DNA from: Xanthostigma xanthostigma
Taxonomy: Eukaryota > Arthropoda > Insecta > Raphidioptera > Raphidiidae
Direction: 5' to 3'
DNA length: 64,000 bases
NCBI GenBank assembly: GCA_963575645.1
Contig: OY754468.1
Span: forward strand, 24,638,465-24,702,464
The translations under genes were made by a program, and so were the position numbers. How positions within the stretch are numbered: the first letter of the stretch is position 1; each line of letters begins with the position of its first letter. Positions 11,253 through 23,200 of the stretch are shown piece after piece. The notes under the pieces are model-generated. The model saw only the letters and a list, made by a program, of their open reading frames with translations. It ran no database searches and was not told the origin of the DNA.

Positions 11253-11621
11253 TAAATAGTTATAAGCGAAATTTGGATATTCATCACCATGATACAAGGA
11301 AAAGAACCAATATATAAATATATATATATTATAGCACGGCAGTGGAAGGATTTCGGGTAACGTAGGTCCATTCCCACCTGTGAATAAATAAAAAAGAAAA
11401 ACGGACAGATTTCTCAAAACGGTGGATTGTTTGGGCAGTACCGGTGTTATTTTGGGCCCATAGTGATCAGAGAGGGTACAGCACCACTTCCTCTACCATT
11501 CTGAGAAATTTGTGTAATAACGAAAACTATGAAAGAATACGCAGTTGATCATTAACAATTATATTTAATAATCACTTCGAAACGTGACAGTGATAAGGAA
11601 CAAGGAAATTTGATTTACACA

Positions 11622-11711
11622 ATAACATTCTTACGATTAACAATATGGTTTGACCGATAACATTCTTATGATTAACAATATGGTTTGACCGATAACATTC
11701 TTATGATTAAG
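11622..11711 (+). repeat. 35-bp minisatellite, about 2.5 copies
   Basis: ataacattcttatgattaac followed by aatatggtttgaccg repeats with a period of 35 bases starting at 11622, 11657 and 11692. Only one base differs among the copies (tacg versus tatg). Confidence 0.9.
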
Positions 11712-13330
11712 AGCTAGGAGCTGGGGGTGGAACCCTGACACGGTGATTACTTAATTATCTAGGGGAACATACTTGATAAGATTAATTGAATTAAAAAAAA
11801 AAACTACGTGAGAAAACTAAGAGTGGACTTCATACCTTTTTGAAGAGTACATTACTTACACATGAACATTCTTATTCTATTTATACTTTACATGATTCGT
11901 GGACAACGACGGGTAGTTAACCACTTCATTGTGGTGTAATGAAGTCTAAATTTTAGCTTGGAGAAGCAACTTGAAAATGATTCTTTGGTTTATTTCATGA
12001 GCGTCATTTTCGTGCGACCACCTCCAATCCCGGAAAACAACTTAATGTTTGTTATTTTTCCGTAACTAACTAAATATTTATTTTAATTATTTAAAAACCT
12101 TAACAACTATTGTTTGTCACTTTTCACTTTTGAAATCACAGATACCGCGTTTTTAGAGTCTGCCGACTGGATCACACGATAGACACACTTATGTTTATAA
12201 GTCCAAGCCTCGCGATCCAAATCGTACCGCGCATGCAAATACCCGCGAATTTAGTGACTTAAGATTTCCTTATTTATATTTTTTTATAATAATTTTATGC
12301 TAATATTAAAAAATTGTCGCGGTGCTATGGCACCACGTGACAATATATATATCGACAATTTTAACAAGACCTATTAGAGTAAAGGTGCAATTGTTCCGGA
12401 ATGTATCTATGTATGTATAATGACCTGTCTACACACATAGAAAATACAAGCAACATTACATCTTAAAAAAAAAACTAAAACAATATTTAATTAAAGCTTG
12501 CTTGTTTGATCATGTAAAATATGTTTAATTTTTGATATTTGGCGCTTTGTATCCTAATTGGCTCAACAAATAAGTTATATCATCTATCTATCTATGGTGA
12601 CAGGTCGAAAAATAGTGTCCGAGATAAGGTAACATTTTGATTTAACCCGTAGTACTTTACTCAAAACGTATAGAAAATGGGTTTTCCGCATGGCGGCGGT
12701 ACGTGCGTTTAATATGCATATGCGTCCATCTGCGAAATTTTCTTTTGATCATAATTATTAAACTTATGGAAATTTAATATTTGTCCCGGCAGTGACTTCA
12801 TGCTTTGGGGATATACGCTTTGTGCATACTTTGTGCCTATAATAATATTGTCTAACTGTCTAATGCTGGGTTGTAGAAAGCATAATTATGTGGATTTGAC
12901 ATTGCCATTAGATTGTGATCATGTATTGCACTTTTTATACATTCACGAGTAGCCTAATATCGTTGTGAAGTTACCTGGCATGTAGAACATTACATTGTAC
13001 TCATACAAAAACAAATTATTAATATACACAGAAAAAATATTTGATCAAAATGTGTAGAAAAAAATTGGTTGTCTGTAAAGTCGGTTTACGGACGATAGTT
13101 TTACGTGATAACGTATTCCGTAATACATAACCTAAATTCTACATATAATAATTATAATAATTCGAATCTATGATATTGCATCTTTCGCTTCAAATTTAGG
13201 TAAATTTTATGTATTAAAATACTCACCACCTATTTAATAATAATTGTTTTTTTTAACTTTCTTTCTTTCGTATTTATTTTAAGTCTCAAAGATTAATTGT
13301 CATAATATTTTGAAAACAATTGTTTCACTG
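11712..13330. other. Intergenic DNA, no gene recognised
   Basis: AT-rich sequence with a 12-bp stem hairpin at 12314-12343 (ttgtcgcggtgc / gcaccacgtgacaa) and a short tetranucleotide run (atctatctatctatc, near 12581). A 23-codon open frame at 12690 begins MAAVRAFN and contains a possible donor (gcg|gtacgt), but nothing upstream supports a promoter. Just left, in the 11400-11520 interval, two words (cagatttctcaaaacgg and ccattctgagaaatttg) form a weak inverted pair. Confidence 0.45.
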
Positions 13331-13332
13331 TT

Positions 13333-13527
13333 TATATAAAATTCCAAAACCTACTTACAATATTTAAGTATTTTCATACGTCAAAAAATTGATTTTTATA
13401 ATGATAAAATTTGTATGAAAACGATTTTTTCGAAAGATGAGACCTAGCTAAAACGATTTTTTGCCCCCCAAAATCCCTTTTCAGTAAATTTCATCCAAAT
13501 CGTTAGGGCCGTTTTCGAGAAAAGAAC
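13333..13527 (-). mobile_element. Helitron-like repeat fragment (same family as 43507-43836)
   Basis: Read on the minus strand, this segment matches the plus-strand element at about 43595-43785 over its whole length. Shared words include gaaaacggc, ctaacgatttggatgaaatt, agctaggtctcat and aatattgtaagtaggttttg. Differences are scattered substitutions and one-base indels. Both ends of the full element are missing here. Confidence 0.75.
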
Positions 13528-13554
13528 GCACAGGGTCAGGCGGAACGTTACGAA

Positions 13555-13640
13555 CGTTAGGAACGTTACACTTTTTCGTGCATGCAACCGGTGTTTCATC
13601 AATTTATAAGATTGGTGATTCATTAATTTATAAGACGTTA
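13555..13640. repeat. Short local duplications
   Basis: ttcatcaatttataaga and ttcattaatttataaga occur 24 bases apart, preceded by three gaacgtta words in succession (13540-13570). Confidence 0.5.
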
Positions 13641-14551
13641 TCACGTCAAAAAAGACGAGAGGTGTCGTGGAACACCCGGTTGGAACGTAGTTCTTTTCTA
13701 TATTTATTATTATGTATCATATAATTTTTTACTAATTTGTCTATAAATTATTCGAAAATTTTATTTATACTATTTGCGTGGTTACACGAAATCTACGTAA
13801 AATGTTCTCCTTTTTCGTTTAAGACAGGCATCGAATCGATCTGGTTTAAATTGAACGAATTATAAGCGAAAAACTTTTTTGTTTTCAATTTGCTCCCCTC
13901 TGGGACCAAAATTCAAAAATCCGACTCCGTTAGGATCTATAAATGTGTCAAATTTCAACTGTCTATGTCTACGAATAAACATACAATAGGTAATTGGATT
14001 AGATTTTCGTTACAGATTTGCTTTACGCCTTTTCTTTACGCTGTTTTCTTTACGTTTTTTTTTCTAGCCCTCTCCATTCATATCTACAACGTCTCATAAG
14101 GAACTTCGTTCCAAAAGTTGTTTCGATGAGAAAACCGATATTATATACATTGATTTTGGAGCATCCCAATATTTTTTCAATTGATAACAACCTGCACTAT
14201 GTTGTTATCATGCATGTGTAACTATTCGTTCAACACGTTTATATTAGCTTCAAGGAACATTGGGTTATTTTTCAACATAATGTATATACCTATGTAACGA
14301 TTTTCTTTTCAACGTGTATACTCGTATGTAAGTTATTATTATAAACATTAATTCAACACGTAATTTTCCATGTGCCTATGTTATGCCGTAGTCTTAGCTT
14401 ATTCTTTCATTTTTTTAAATTCGAATACTCTCATGTTGACTTCAACCCATCAACTAGTTCTATTATAGTAGGGAATTTAATATAAAAATTGTTCTTCGGG
14501 ATATTAACAGATCTTCAAGTTTTCACACCCTAGGAATCATTTGTGACCAAT

Positions 14552-14590
14552 TCTCTCTCTTTCTCTCTCACTCACACACACACACTGTGT
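14552..14590. repeat. CT/CA microsatellite
   Basis: A run of tctctctctttctctctca passes into cacacacacacac and ends in ctgtgtgtag. The last words form a small CA/TG dyad. Confidence 0.9.
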
Positions 14591-14599
14591 GTAGTGACA

Positions 14600-16149
14600 T
14601 ATTTTCTTCTTAAATATCTCCAAAACGGAACGACATAATAGTCAAGCAGTTTGCTTTGTTGTATTTGTCAGCACTTAACGTAGATCTGATGGAGCCAAAT
14701 CGGTTCAGTGGATCCTGACATATTTAAAAAAATGTTATCAAAGTCGCGTATTCACATCGGTAAAAATGCGTTATTGGATGTTGAAATATGAGTAAAATGT
14801 TAGTATTTTTTTTCTAAGATTTACAAAATATTATCTAAAAAAAATTGCTAAAAAATATTTTTTATCTGTCTAATCAAGATTTCTATGATTTGACGTTGGC
14901 TTTTAGTAGATTTGTAATAAGAATATGAATAGAAAATTGTTTTGTTGGGACAATTTTCCTTTACAAAAGATTGTTTCCTATAGGTGGAAGTATAGGATTG
15001 GCTATCCAGTTGATTAATTTTCATAATATTTGGAGTAGTTTTTGTTTTACAACATAAGTACAATAATTATAATTTAGCTAATAACAGAGACAGGACAGGC
15101 CAACGTTGTAATTGCTGATTTTGAATCTGTTATCATTTAAAATAGTTACTAAACAAACTCTTTCTTTAAAATAAAGCAAAATAATAGACGCTGATGACCT
15201 CAGCTCTTGAGCGTCTATAATCTACTATCTTTCTATTAAAATAAAGCGCAATTATAAAAATAATATTGGGTGTAAACATTAAGCAATATGTTTTATAAAA
15301 AACCGACAAACTTTTTTTGTAAATATGAATAACTAAATATCTTCGTATTATAGTAATAGAAACGTAACTTTGAACGTAAATTAAATGCTACGTATCTCAA
15401 TATTCACGCGGAATGTAAAAAAGTCGGTTTTTTTAGTCGGTGCAAACAGAATTAATATTTTAATTGTTCAAACATTTTATTGTACGTACGTCACTAAGTA
15501 TTTGTATCTGTTTTGAATGATTAGAAACTACCAACTTTGTAATAAGTAAATATTTACTTTATGTAAAAAAGTTACAAAGTTCAAGAGAGCTTTCAAGTAT
15601 GAGGACTCAACTGATTTACGATGCATTTTTTGTTGTTATAAGATGTGTCTATTATATTATTAAACCTTGAAAAACCCTCTTGGACTCATCTAGCCTATGG
15701 AGTTTTCGAATATCAGAAACTCGCTACATTGGTAACGTGAAAAAAAGCGTATATTGACTCCGTGTCTGAACTTTAAATTCTAAAATAATAATAAGTACCT
15801 CTGTACCTATATTTATTTTGAAGTACGTTACTAAAGGATTACTTTCGTGATATTACCCTTGACAAAGCATGTTATCTATTTTAAAAATATATTTATAATT
15901 ATTTTTTTGTAAAGTTCACTGAAAAGTTCAGCTATGAGCAGTTGAGAAGGAATACTGACGGAACATTTATAAGATAATTAACAATACCTATATTGATAGA
16001 AGTATTAGCAGCGTGTGATCTTTGAAGTTGAGCGTTTATAATTTATACTATATCGATAGAAATATTAATGAATGGGTAAGAAACCATGTTATATTAATAT
16101 TTTAAAACTAATTCTTGCCCAGTATTGTATTTAAGCGATAATATTGTAT
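14600..16149. other. AT-rich intergenic DNA with small hairpins
   Basis: No gene recognised. A 9-bp stem hairpin (atagacgct / agcgtctat) lies at 15184-15218; the word atagacgctgatgac also occurs at 2333. A palindrome, aagtaaatatttactt, nested inside actttgtaa / ttacaaagt, lies near 15535-15580. Confidence 0.5.
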
Positions 16150-16194
16150 TTTTTCTTATGACTAAAAGGTGTCTACTTTTAGTCATAAGAAAAA
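16150..16194. repeat. Perfect 19-bp stem hairpin
   Basis: ttttcttatgactaaaag (16151-16168, extended by one T) pairs perfectly with cttttagtcataagaaaa (16176-16193) around a 7-base loop (gtgtcta). It could be a palindromic MITE core or a transcript hairpin. Its perfection suggests recent origin. Confidence 0.85.
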
Positions 16195-16216
16195 TTACAT
16201 TAGCAAAAAAAACATA

Positions 16217-17355
16217 TCTTTGAAAATAATGAGTTCACGGATTTAGTACTTACTAAGGACTTTTTTGTGGAAAATTTAATATCAAAAATTAAAACAAAAA
16301 ATGTTTCTACCAGCTATCTATGTTTGAGTAAAAACGTCGTTTTTCCCATGTTAATAAAATGGGAAACAAACTCGGTGTGCGACGTTCACAGGTTTGATCT
16401 AGGAAGCTGAAATTTTGGGAGACATTTTTTTAGATCCAATGCTAAGGCATAAGCGAATGGGACCGAAAAAATAATTTAAAAAAAAACACCCTAATGCAGC
16501 ACAGTTACAATTTGCTTAAGTTTTGTGAATTCATTATTTTCGAAGATATGTTCGTTTAAACATTGTCATAAAAACCGGATTTCATTTAATTAACTTGAAA
16601 ATAATGAATTCACGGATTTAGTACTAAGGACCTTTTTTGTAGGAAATTTAATTCTCTACAAAAATTAAAAAAAAAATCTACCAGATATCAATTTTGAGTA
16701 AAAACGTTGTTTTTCCCATGTTAATTAATAGCTTAAGCAACGAATAATTTGTAGATGGAAAAGTCGAAAGCAGAACATGTGACTTAGGAAGTTTGTTTGG
16801 ACTAGTTAGGAGATAAACATGCTAAAAGTCCTTACCCCTTCGAGGTACGCCCGAAGGGGGGGAGCACAAAGAAGGTCCCGTTTTTTGGTATTGTTACAAT
16901 GTGCTACAGAAAATTTAACACATTTTTGAAAATCGATCATTTTTCGGAGCTCATAGCTAGGCAAAGATTGGAGATAGATAAAAAGTGTGAAAGCTAAAGT
17001 TGTAGAGATTTTTATCAGCTTTCATTATGTAGCACAACAAAATTTCGTACGACGCACCGTTTTCGAGAAAAAAGCGAAAAACCAAAAAACGGGACCTTCT
17101 TTGTGCCCTCCCCCCTCGGGCGTACCTCGAAGGGGTAAGGACTTTTAGTATGTTTATCTTCTAACTAGTCCAAACAAAGTTCCTAAGTCAAACGTTCTGC
17201 TTTCGACTTTTCCATCTACATTCCCCTTATGAGCACTCATTGACCAAACTATTAAATGGGAAACAAACTGTTTCAGCCGTTCACAGATTTTTGATCCAGG
17301 AAGCTGAAATTTTGGGAGAATTTTTTTTTAACATTAGCTAATGGGACCGAAAAAT
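16217..17355 (+). repeat. Direct duplication of ~255 bp, second copy split by a MITE
   Basis: Copy A (16217-16475) carries gaaaataatgagttcacgg, gagtaaaaacgtcgtttttc, atgggaaacaaac and gaagctgaaattttgggaga in order. Copy B starts at about 16599 with the same words, is interrupted at about 16735 by divergent sequence and a MITE (16750-17220), and resumes at 17256 with atgggaaacaaac through gcgaatgggaccg-like sequence to 17355. The order of events, duplication then insertion, follows from the copy A layout. Confidence 0.75.
16750..17220. mobile_element. MITE with ~140-bp terminal inverted repeats
   Basis: Left arm 16750-16889 begins tgtagatggaaaagtcg and runs through ccttaccccttcgaggtacg and gcacaaagaaggtcccg. 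Right arm 17081-17220 is its inverted copy with scattered differences. The loop, about 190 bases, contains partially paired words (tgtgctaca) and no coding frame. It is inserted in the second copy of a local duplication. Target-site duplication is not clear. Confidence 0.85.
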
Positions 17356-17950
17356 AACACCTTAGTGCTACATACATCGCGCCGCGACGCTACAAGACGT
17401 AGGTCAAAGTCAAGTTGCCAACGGCCATACATTTTCCATAAACACGGCATGGTCAACGTTGACATATCCATCCAGTCTTTAACTAAAATCAAACGTTTAA
17501 CATCGTGTTTCCAAAGTGTACCATTTCCTTTAAGTCAAGTAATTAGACATAAATTTTATTTAGTACTAAATTGTGTCAGCTAACCGATTCGGAATCGTTC
17601 TCACTTTCACTTATTGCTGCTTCCTTTTCTTATCTGTGTCATGCAATGTTAAATCTCGATGTATACTCTCTTGGACATTGTGCAATTTATGTTCATTTCG
17701 CCGGTTCAAATTCCAAATCTTGACAAAATATGACTTTACTCATCGACACTTTCCATTCACACAAATTAACTGCAGAAGTAATTATTATAGATGACAGTTC
17801 CATTTGACTTTTTCCCTACCTGGTTTAAATAGAAACAGACTACCTTTGCTAGGAAATGACCTAGAAATGGTCATTCTAAATTATTTACAAGTACTATTTC
17901 AGTATTTTTTTTATTAATATTTATTTTTCATAAATTCTAATATCCCTGTA

Positions 17951-18070
17951 GCTTTGTAGTGAGAGCACTAGACCCGAATTCGGGAGGTACCGGGTTTGAA
18001 CCCCGGCGGGGGCAGGTGTGGCTGGGAGTTTTTCCTATAACTGTCTTTCGTCGAAAAACGGTAATAGATC
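17951..18070 (+). mobile_element. tRNA-headed SINE-like sequence
   Basis: A perfect T-arm (ccggg, loop tttgaac, cccgg; 17990-18006) supplies a pol III B-box (gggtttgaacccc). Thirty to forty bases upstream, tttgtagtgagagcacta resembles a degenerate A-box/D-arm. Between them lies the 12-bp palindrome cccgaattcggg. The downstream body is not tRNA-like. It does not fold as a functional tRNA, so a SINE head or tRNA pseudogene is the best reading. Confidence 0.55.
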
Positions 18071-18416
18071 AGATATACATGTATTTTTTATATTTTTAAT
18101 AGATTATTTATTCAACCATAATACGGAGAAAAATTGATAATTAATCATTTAAAAATGTAATATTATCATAAGAAAAAAAATACTAGACAGTTTAAACAAT
18201 CGGCCATGTTGGCGGGCTTATGTGTGACGTCATGCATGATATACGATACGTCATGCCAACCGTAACGTCAAATTCTAAGCTTTTTCATAAAGCGGAGGCG
18301 GAGTTACAAATTTTTCGATGCGAGCGTTTGTGATGAGCACTAGGGGAAACTTCGAACTCCAATTTTCCGTATGTCAGTGAGCAATGTTTATTACAAGTGA
18401 AAATAATTGTAATTTT

Positions 18417-18539
18417 ATGAAGTTTTTTAATTACAAAGAAAACAGGAAAACTAAGCGATCTGGAAATGCTTGTTGTGTTCCGGGCTGTTGCGCTGATGGC
18501 GATTTAAGTAAAATAAAGACCATTGGCGCCCTAATTTGA
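18417..18539 (+). other. Candidate first coding exon with THAP-like start
   Basis: A 40-codon open frame from ATG contains KRSGNACCVPGCCADGDL. The CCVPGC motif strongly resembles the first zinc-binding cysteine pair and the following CxVPGC signature of THAP domains, which usually sit at the very N terminus. A possible splice donor (taa|gtaaaa) lies at about 18509, before the frame ends at TGA. A tgacgtca CRE word and an initiator-like tcagtgagc lie upstream. No second exon with the later Cys/His pair was identified. Chance is not excluded. Confidence 0.25.
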
Positions 18540-19543
18540 CGCTGTCAGTGTAAACAAATTAACATCAGTTTTCCTTATTACATTTTTTTTGATACATCAT
18601 GGCCAACTAAAGTTTTTGATTTATCACCATAGAAACATGTCGCGATTTCCATAAAAAGTTAGTTCAATAATTCTCTATTAAAAACTAGCGGCGCTAATAG
18701 GCTTCGTGCACACAGCCTATACTTTGTTGTTTTACTAATCTTCCATGAGATGATTCAGTCGTCGTGGAACTTGCTGTTGATATATAGGTACTCTGACGTC
18801 ACTTTGCGTTTTGATAATTCGAAAATACATTTATTTTTTATTTGTATTTTTTTCAGCGATTAGATTAATAAAATAACCATTACTATATGATCAGGAACTA
18901 AAATATATTTCGAAATTAAAGTTTAAACCAATTTGGAGTCTCATGAGCTATTCCTGTACCGGCCATCTTATTGAGATTTTTCATGATTTATGTCAATAAT
19001 TCCAGATAAATATAGAGATGGTTCCTTACTCAGGGTCATAACCGATCACCTGTCAAACTGCACAAAATTTGCCTACCTTATCCTAATTTCCAAAAATTCT
19101 TTCATTCGCCAATTGCTATTAAGTTGAAAAGAAAATAACGGAAATAGTAATGATGCGAATAGCGTCTGTTATGACATAAAGTCGAGAAACGGACGTTAAA
19201 CGCATTTTAATACTCCTTCTTCTTTGATATCTCTATTCTCTACAAAGTCACGGTGCACAAAACTGGACTAATTTTTTATAGCCCAACTGACTTTTCTACA
19301 GTTTAAGTGTTGATGCAATTCAAATTGTCTATCAACTCAAAGCTACAACAATTGCAGTCTGAAGTAGATTAAGGATGATATTGTTTTTTTTTCATTAGCA
19401 TACACGAAAAATCAATTTTATTATTTTTGGAAAGCGAAATTATTATCAATAAAATTCTTAATAATTATTAACTCGCCATTGCATTTCTTGTTATTTTGTT
19501 TAATGGTTAGAGAATAAAACACATAAATTATTATCAAAAACTT

Positions 19544-19921
19544 TGTTGGACACATATTCCAGCATTTAACCGGAACTGCAGTAAAAAATGAAAGAATATG
19601 CAATTACCAGTTTTATTGTAATTTTTATGTAAAATGTTTCGTGCTGGGCAAAGTAGAAAATCAACGTAAGTTGAACCGTGTTTTTGTACACCATTTTACT
19701 ATTATTATACTAGTTAAAGAATATGCTTACTTCTAACTCTCTCGAGCATACCCGTCGAAGATGCGGTCCACCCAGATGATGCATTAGCATTCAGGGTCGT
19801 CACATTCTAAGCCTTCCGCTACCGTGGGCCCCCTTTCATTTAGCTCTTTTTGATAATAATTCGTAATAGTAATAATATCGATAATCTTAGTACATTTATT
19901 TTTCACCTCGAATGATCAACA
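19544..19921 (+). mobile_element. LTR of a copia-like retrotransposon
   Basis: The segment starts tgttgga and ends gatcaaca, giving the TGTTG...CAACA inverted termini typical of LTRs. It is followed at once by a primer-binding-site-like word. Its length (378 bases) is normal for an insect copia LTR. A GC-rich portion (19735-19830) lies in the middle. Downstream internal sequence continues only to about 20090, where a Helitron end begins. No gag-pol or second LTR is visible, so the element is truncated. The left border is inferred from the terminal motif only. Confidence 0.45.
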
Positions 19922-19933
19922 TGGTAGCAGAGC
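19922..19933 (+). promoter_or_regulatory. Retrotransposon primer-binding site
   Basis: tggtagcagagc directly follows the putative LTR end. Similar TGGTAKCAGAGC words serve as tRNA primer-binding sites in copia-type elements. The immediate juxtaposition to a CA-ending LTR supports the call. Confidence 0.45.
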
Positions 19934-20093
19934 GCTGTTCCTCGTGAACGGAACTTGATATTAAAAGTCGAATAACTATATGTATTGTCTTTTTAGAAAA
20001 TCGAAAGCCGAGTGCTTCCTCTCGTGCCTGCGCCCCCGCCTACAGCCCGGCTGGCCATGCCATGCTTATAACATTACCTGTACTATAAGATAA

Positions 20094-20200
20094 CTAGCGG
20101 TCCGGTCTGGTTTGCCCGGATTTGTGGATTACCTATTAAACATTGACAGTATTATGAGGTATCGGACTTTTTTATATAGAATTATAGTGGACTCGGTATA
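20094..20200 (-). mobile_element. Helitron 3' end, truncated
   Basis: On the minus strand the sequence ends ccggaccgctag followed by T. This is the terminal pattern (CTAG before T after a GC-rich stretch) shared by the complete Helitrons at 28441, 32777 and 49593. The 5' portion is not recognisable because the foldback element starts at about 20201. Confidence 0.6.
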
Positions 20201-23200
20201 GTCTAAGAGCTAGTGAACCATCTGAGTAACCCGTTTCCCACAAAGCTAGAAAATTTTTAAATGATGTTTTATTACCCGTCATTTAAGAAAATACCGTTCT
20301 GGCAGGCATCTCGCGGTTGCGTCATCATCCCTTAAATTTTTGAAAATGTCAAAAAAAAATTTTTTTTAACCGACTCCCACAAGGCTACAAATTTAATATG
20401 TTGTAATTTACATATGTTTAAGTGTAAAAAAAAATTGACAGACTATTTTGAGGGTTGCAAGTACGTGCCAGACTATAGCAAAGTTGTCATCTGGATAGTA
20501 ATTCATAACCTGCTCCCACAAGGCTAAAATTTTGAGGGCATGTTCTTTAAATTGTTTAAAAAATATATGTAAAAAGCCAGAACATTCTAGCGGTTGCGGG
20601 TGTCTGCCAGACAAGTATTTAATAGTCATGACTCTCGACGGGAGTGCGAGCGCAACAGACTTATACGAGTTCCAATGTTAGAAAGAGAGAATACATCTAT
20701 TGTACTGCAGACTGGAGAGGGATTCCAACGTTATTTTAACGGAAAAAGTGAGCGCGCATGAGGGGCTGAGGCGTATATGTAATAGACTGTATGAAAAAAA
20801 TCAACTATTTTTTTTTAAATGGACCACCGAAATATTATTCTAAATGACGGACAAAAGGCTCTCGAAGTTCCAGCTCTAAATATTAATATTAAGAGGTGCC
20901 TCTCATCGCGATTTTCTATTTCCCATTAAATAACAGAAAAAAAAATCTTTTTAACTTTAGTGTTTTATAATATGTCAACGGATAAAACTAATACAAATTG
21001 TCGGAAATTGAATGCCCTATAAAAAAGGGTCTCTTATTATTTTATGACAAATCTACTCTTTCAAAAGTTATTCGCGGTTAAATTTTAATTTCATGAATTT
21101 TTTATTTTTAAAATTATCGTAAAATTTTGTATTTTTTTTGCAAAAATTGCTATTATTTGGACATGGAAATATCAATTTTTTCCATTGAAAATCATTCACA
21201 AAGAAAATCATATACTATTCAAAGCAATGGCACGTCAATCCGGTGTCGGAGAGGCAACCGGATGGCGAGTGGTAATCTGGGCCTATGAGTGGTACAGAAC
21301 CCTCTGGTAGCGGCCAAAGTGACCCCAAATGGACGGGGGCGGCGATATGGGGGTGGGGCAAAAACGAAAAATGTTTGAAAAGGCAACCGGATAAAAATGC
21401 GATTGCATTGAAGGAAATACCCTAATTATATAATAATTTTTTTTTGCCATCCGAAACACGCGGGCCGTTTTTACACTAGCGAATAAAAACCGCTTCAAAA
21501 TTAGTGAGCATACTTATTGACACCACCAAACGTTGGAAAAAAATTGCCATCCGATCCTGATGGGCAGTTTCGGAGAAACAACCCCTCAAAGTCGCCGAAA
21601 AACCCTTTTTATCGATTTTTTCAACAATAAGTAAAAAACACACACTAAAAATTGTTCAAATTGGATGGCATTCGAAATTTATACTGTCCTAAGTACAAAT
21701 AATAGTGTGTATCAATGCCACCCGATTTCGATTAAATTTACCCCTATTTAGCCAACCCCCAAAACTCAATAACAATAAAAATAATGCCATACGCTGCATA
21801 AAATTGTTATTTTCATGAGTTTTGGGGGTGGCTAAATAGGGGTAAATTTAATCTAAATCGGATGGCATTGATACACACTATTATTTGTACTTAGAACAGT
21901 ATAAATTTCGAATGCCATCCGATTTGAACAAATTTTAGTGTGTTTTTTTACTTATTGTTGAAAAAATCGAAAAAAAGGGTTTTTCGGCGACTTTGAGGGG
22001 TTGTTTCTCCGAAACTGCCCATCAGGATCGGATGGCAATTTTTTTCCAACGTTTGGTGGTTTCAATAAGTATGCTCACTAATTTTGAAGCGGTTGCCTTT
22101 TCAGTTTTTTTTTTATTCGCTAGTGCAAAAACAGCCCGCGTGTTTCGGATGGCAAAAAAAATATATTATATAATAAAATTAGGGTATTTCCTTCAATGCA
22201 ACCGCATTTTTATCCGGTTGCCTTTTCAAACATTTTTCGATTTTGCCCCACCCCCATATCGCCGCCCCCGTCCATTTGGGGTCACTTTGGCCGCTACCAG
22301 GGGGTTCTGCACCACTCATAGGCCCAGATTACCACTCGCCATCCGGTTGCCTCTCCGACACCGGATTGACGTGCAATTGCTTTGAATATACCAATTCACT
22401 TAAAAATTTTAATTATTTATTTAATAGCAATTTTTTCAAAAAAAGTTCTACAAAATTTTACGATAATTTTAAAAGTAGAAAATTCATAAAATTCAATTTT
22501 AACCGCGAATAACTTTTGAAAGAGTAGATTTATCATAAAATAATAAGAGACCCTTTTTTATAGAGCATTCAATTTCCGACAAAAATTTGTAGGTGTTAGT
22601 TTTATCGAAAAGCCAATCCGTTATAAAACTCCAAAGTTAAAAAGACTTGTTTTCTATATGTAATTTAAATGGGAAATAGAAAATCGCGAGAAGCACATCT
22701 TAAAATTAATATTAAGAGCTGAAACTTCGACAGCCTTTTTTTCCGTCATTTAGAATAATATTTTAGTGGTCCATTTAAAAAAAAATACTCGATTTTTTTT
22801 ATACAGTCAGACATATATGCCTCAGCCCCTCATGCGCGCTCACATTTTCCGTTAAAATAACGTTGGAATCCCTCTCCAGTCTGCAGTACAATAGATGTAT
22901 TCTCTCTTTCTAACATTGGAACTCGTATAAGTCTGTTGCGCTCGCACTCCCATCGAGAGTCATGACTATTAAATACTTGTCTGGCAGACACCCGCAACCG
23001 CTAGAATGTTCTGGCTTTTTACATATATTTTTTAAACAATTTAAAGAACATGCCCTCAAAATTTTAGCCTTGTGGGAGCAGGTTATGAATTACTATCCAC
23101 ATGACAACTTTGCTATAGTCTGGCACGTACTTGCAACCCTCAAAATAGTCTGTCAATTTTTTTTACACTTAAACATATGTAAATTACAACATATTAAAAT

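Noticed and set aside
12690..12761. MAAVRAFN-type short open frame with a gtacgt donor-like word
   Set aside because: No promoter, weak donor and only 23 codons; insufficient to call an exon.
14552..14590. CRISPR-like or regulatory repeat
   Set aside because: Simple CT/CA microsatellite without spacers.
17341..17794. Overlapping 80- and 73-codon frames
   Set aside because: Low-quality composition, mutually overlapping, and the first begins within the local direct repeat; no domain recognised.
21993..22385. 130-codon frame in the foldback right arm
   Set aside because: Lies in the arm's repeated-word region; the matching left-arm sequence is open only in part, and the peptide has no recognisable family.
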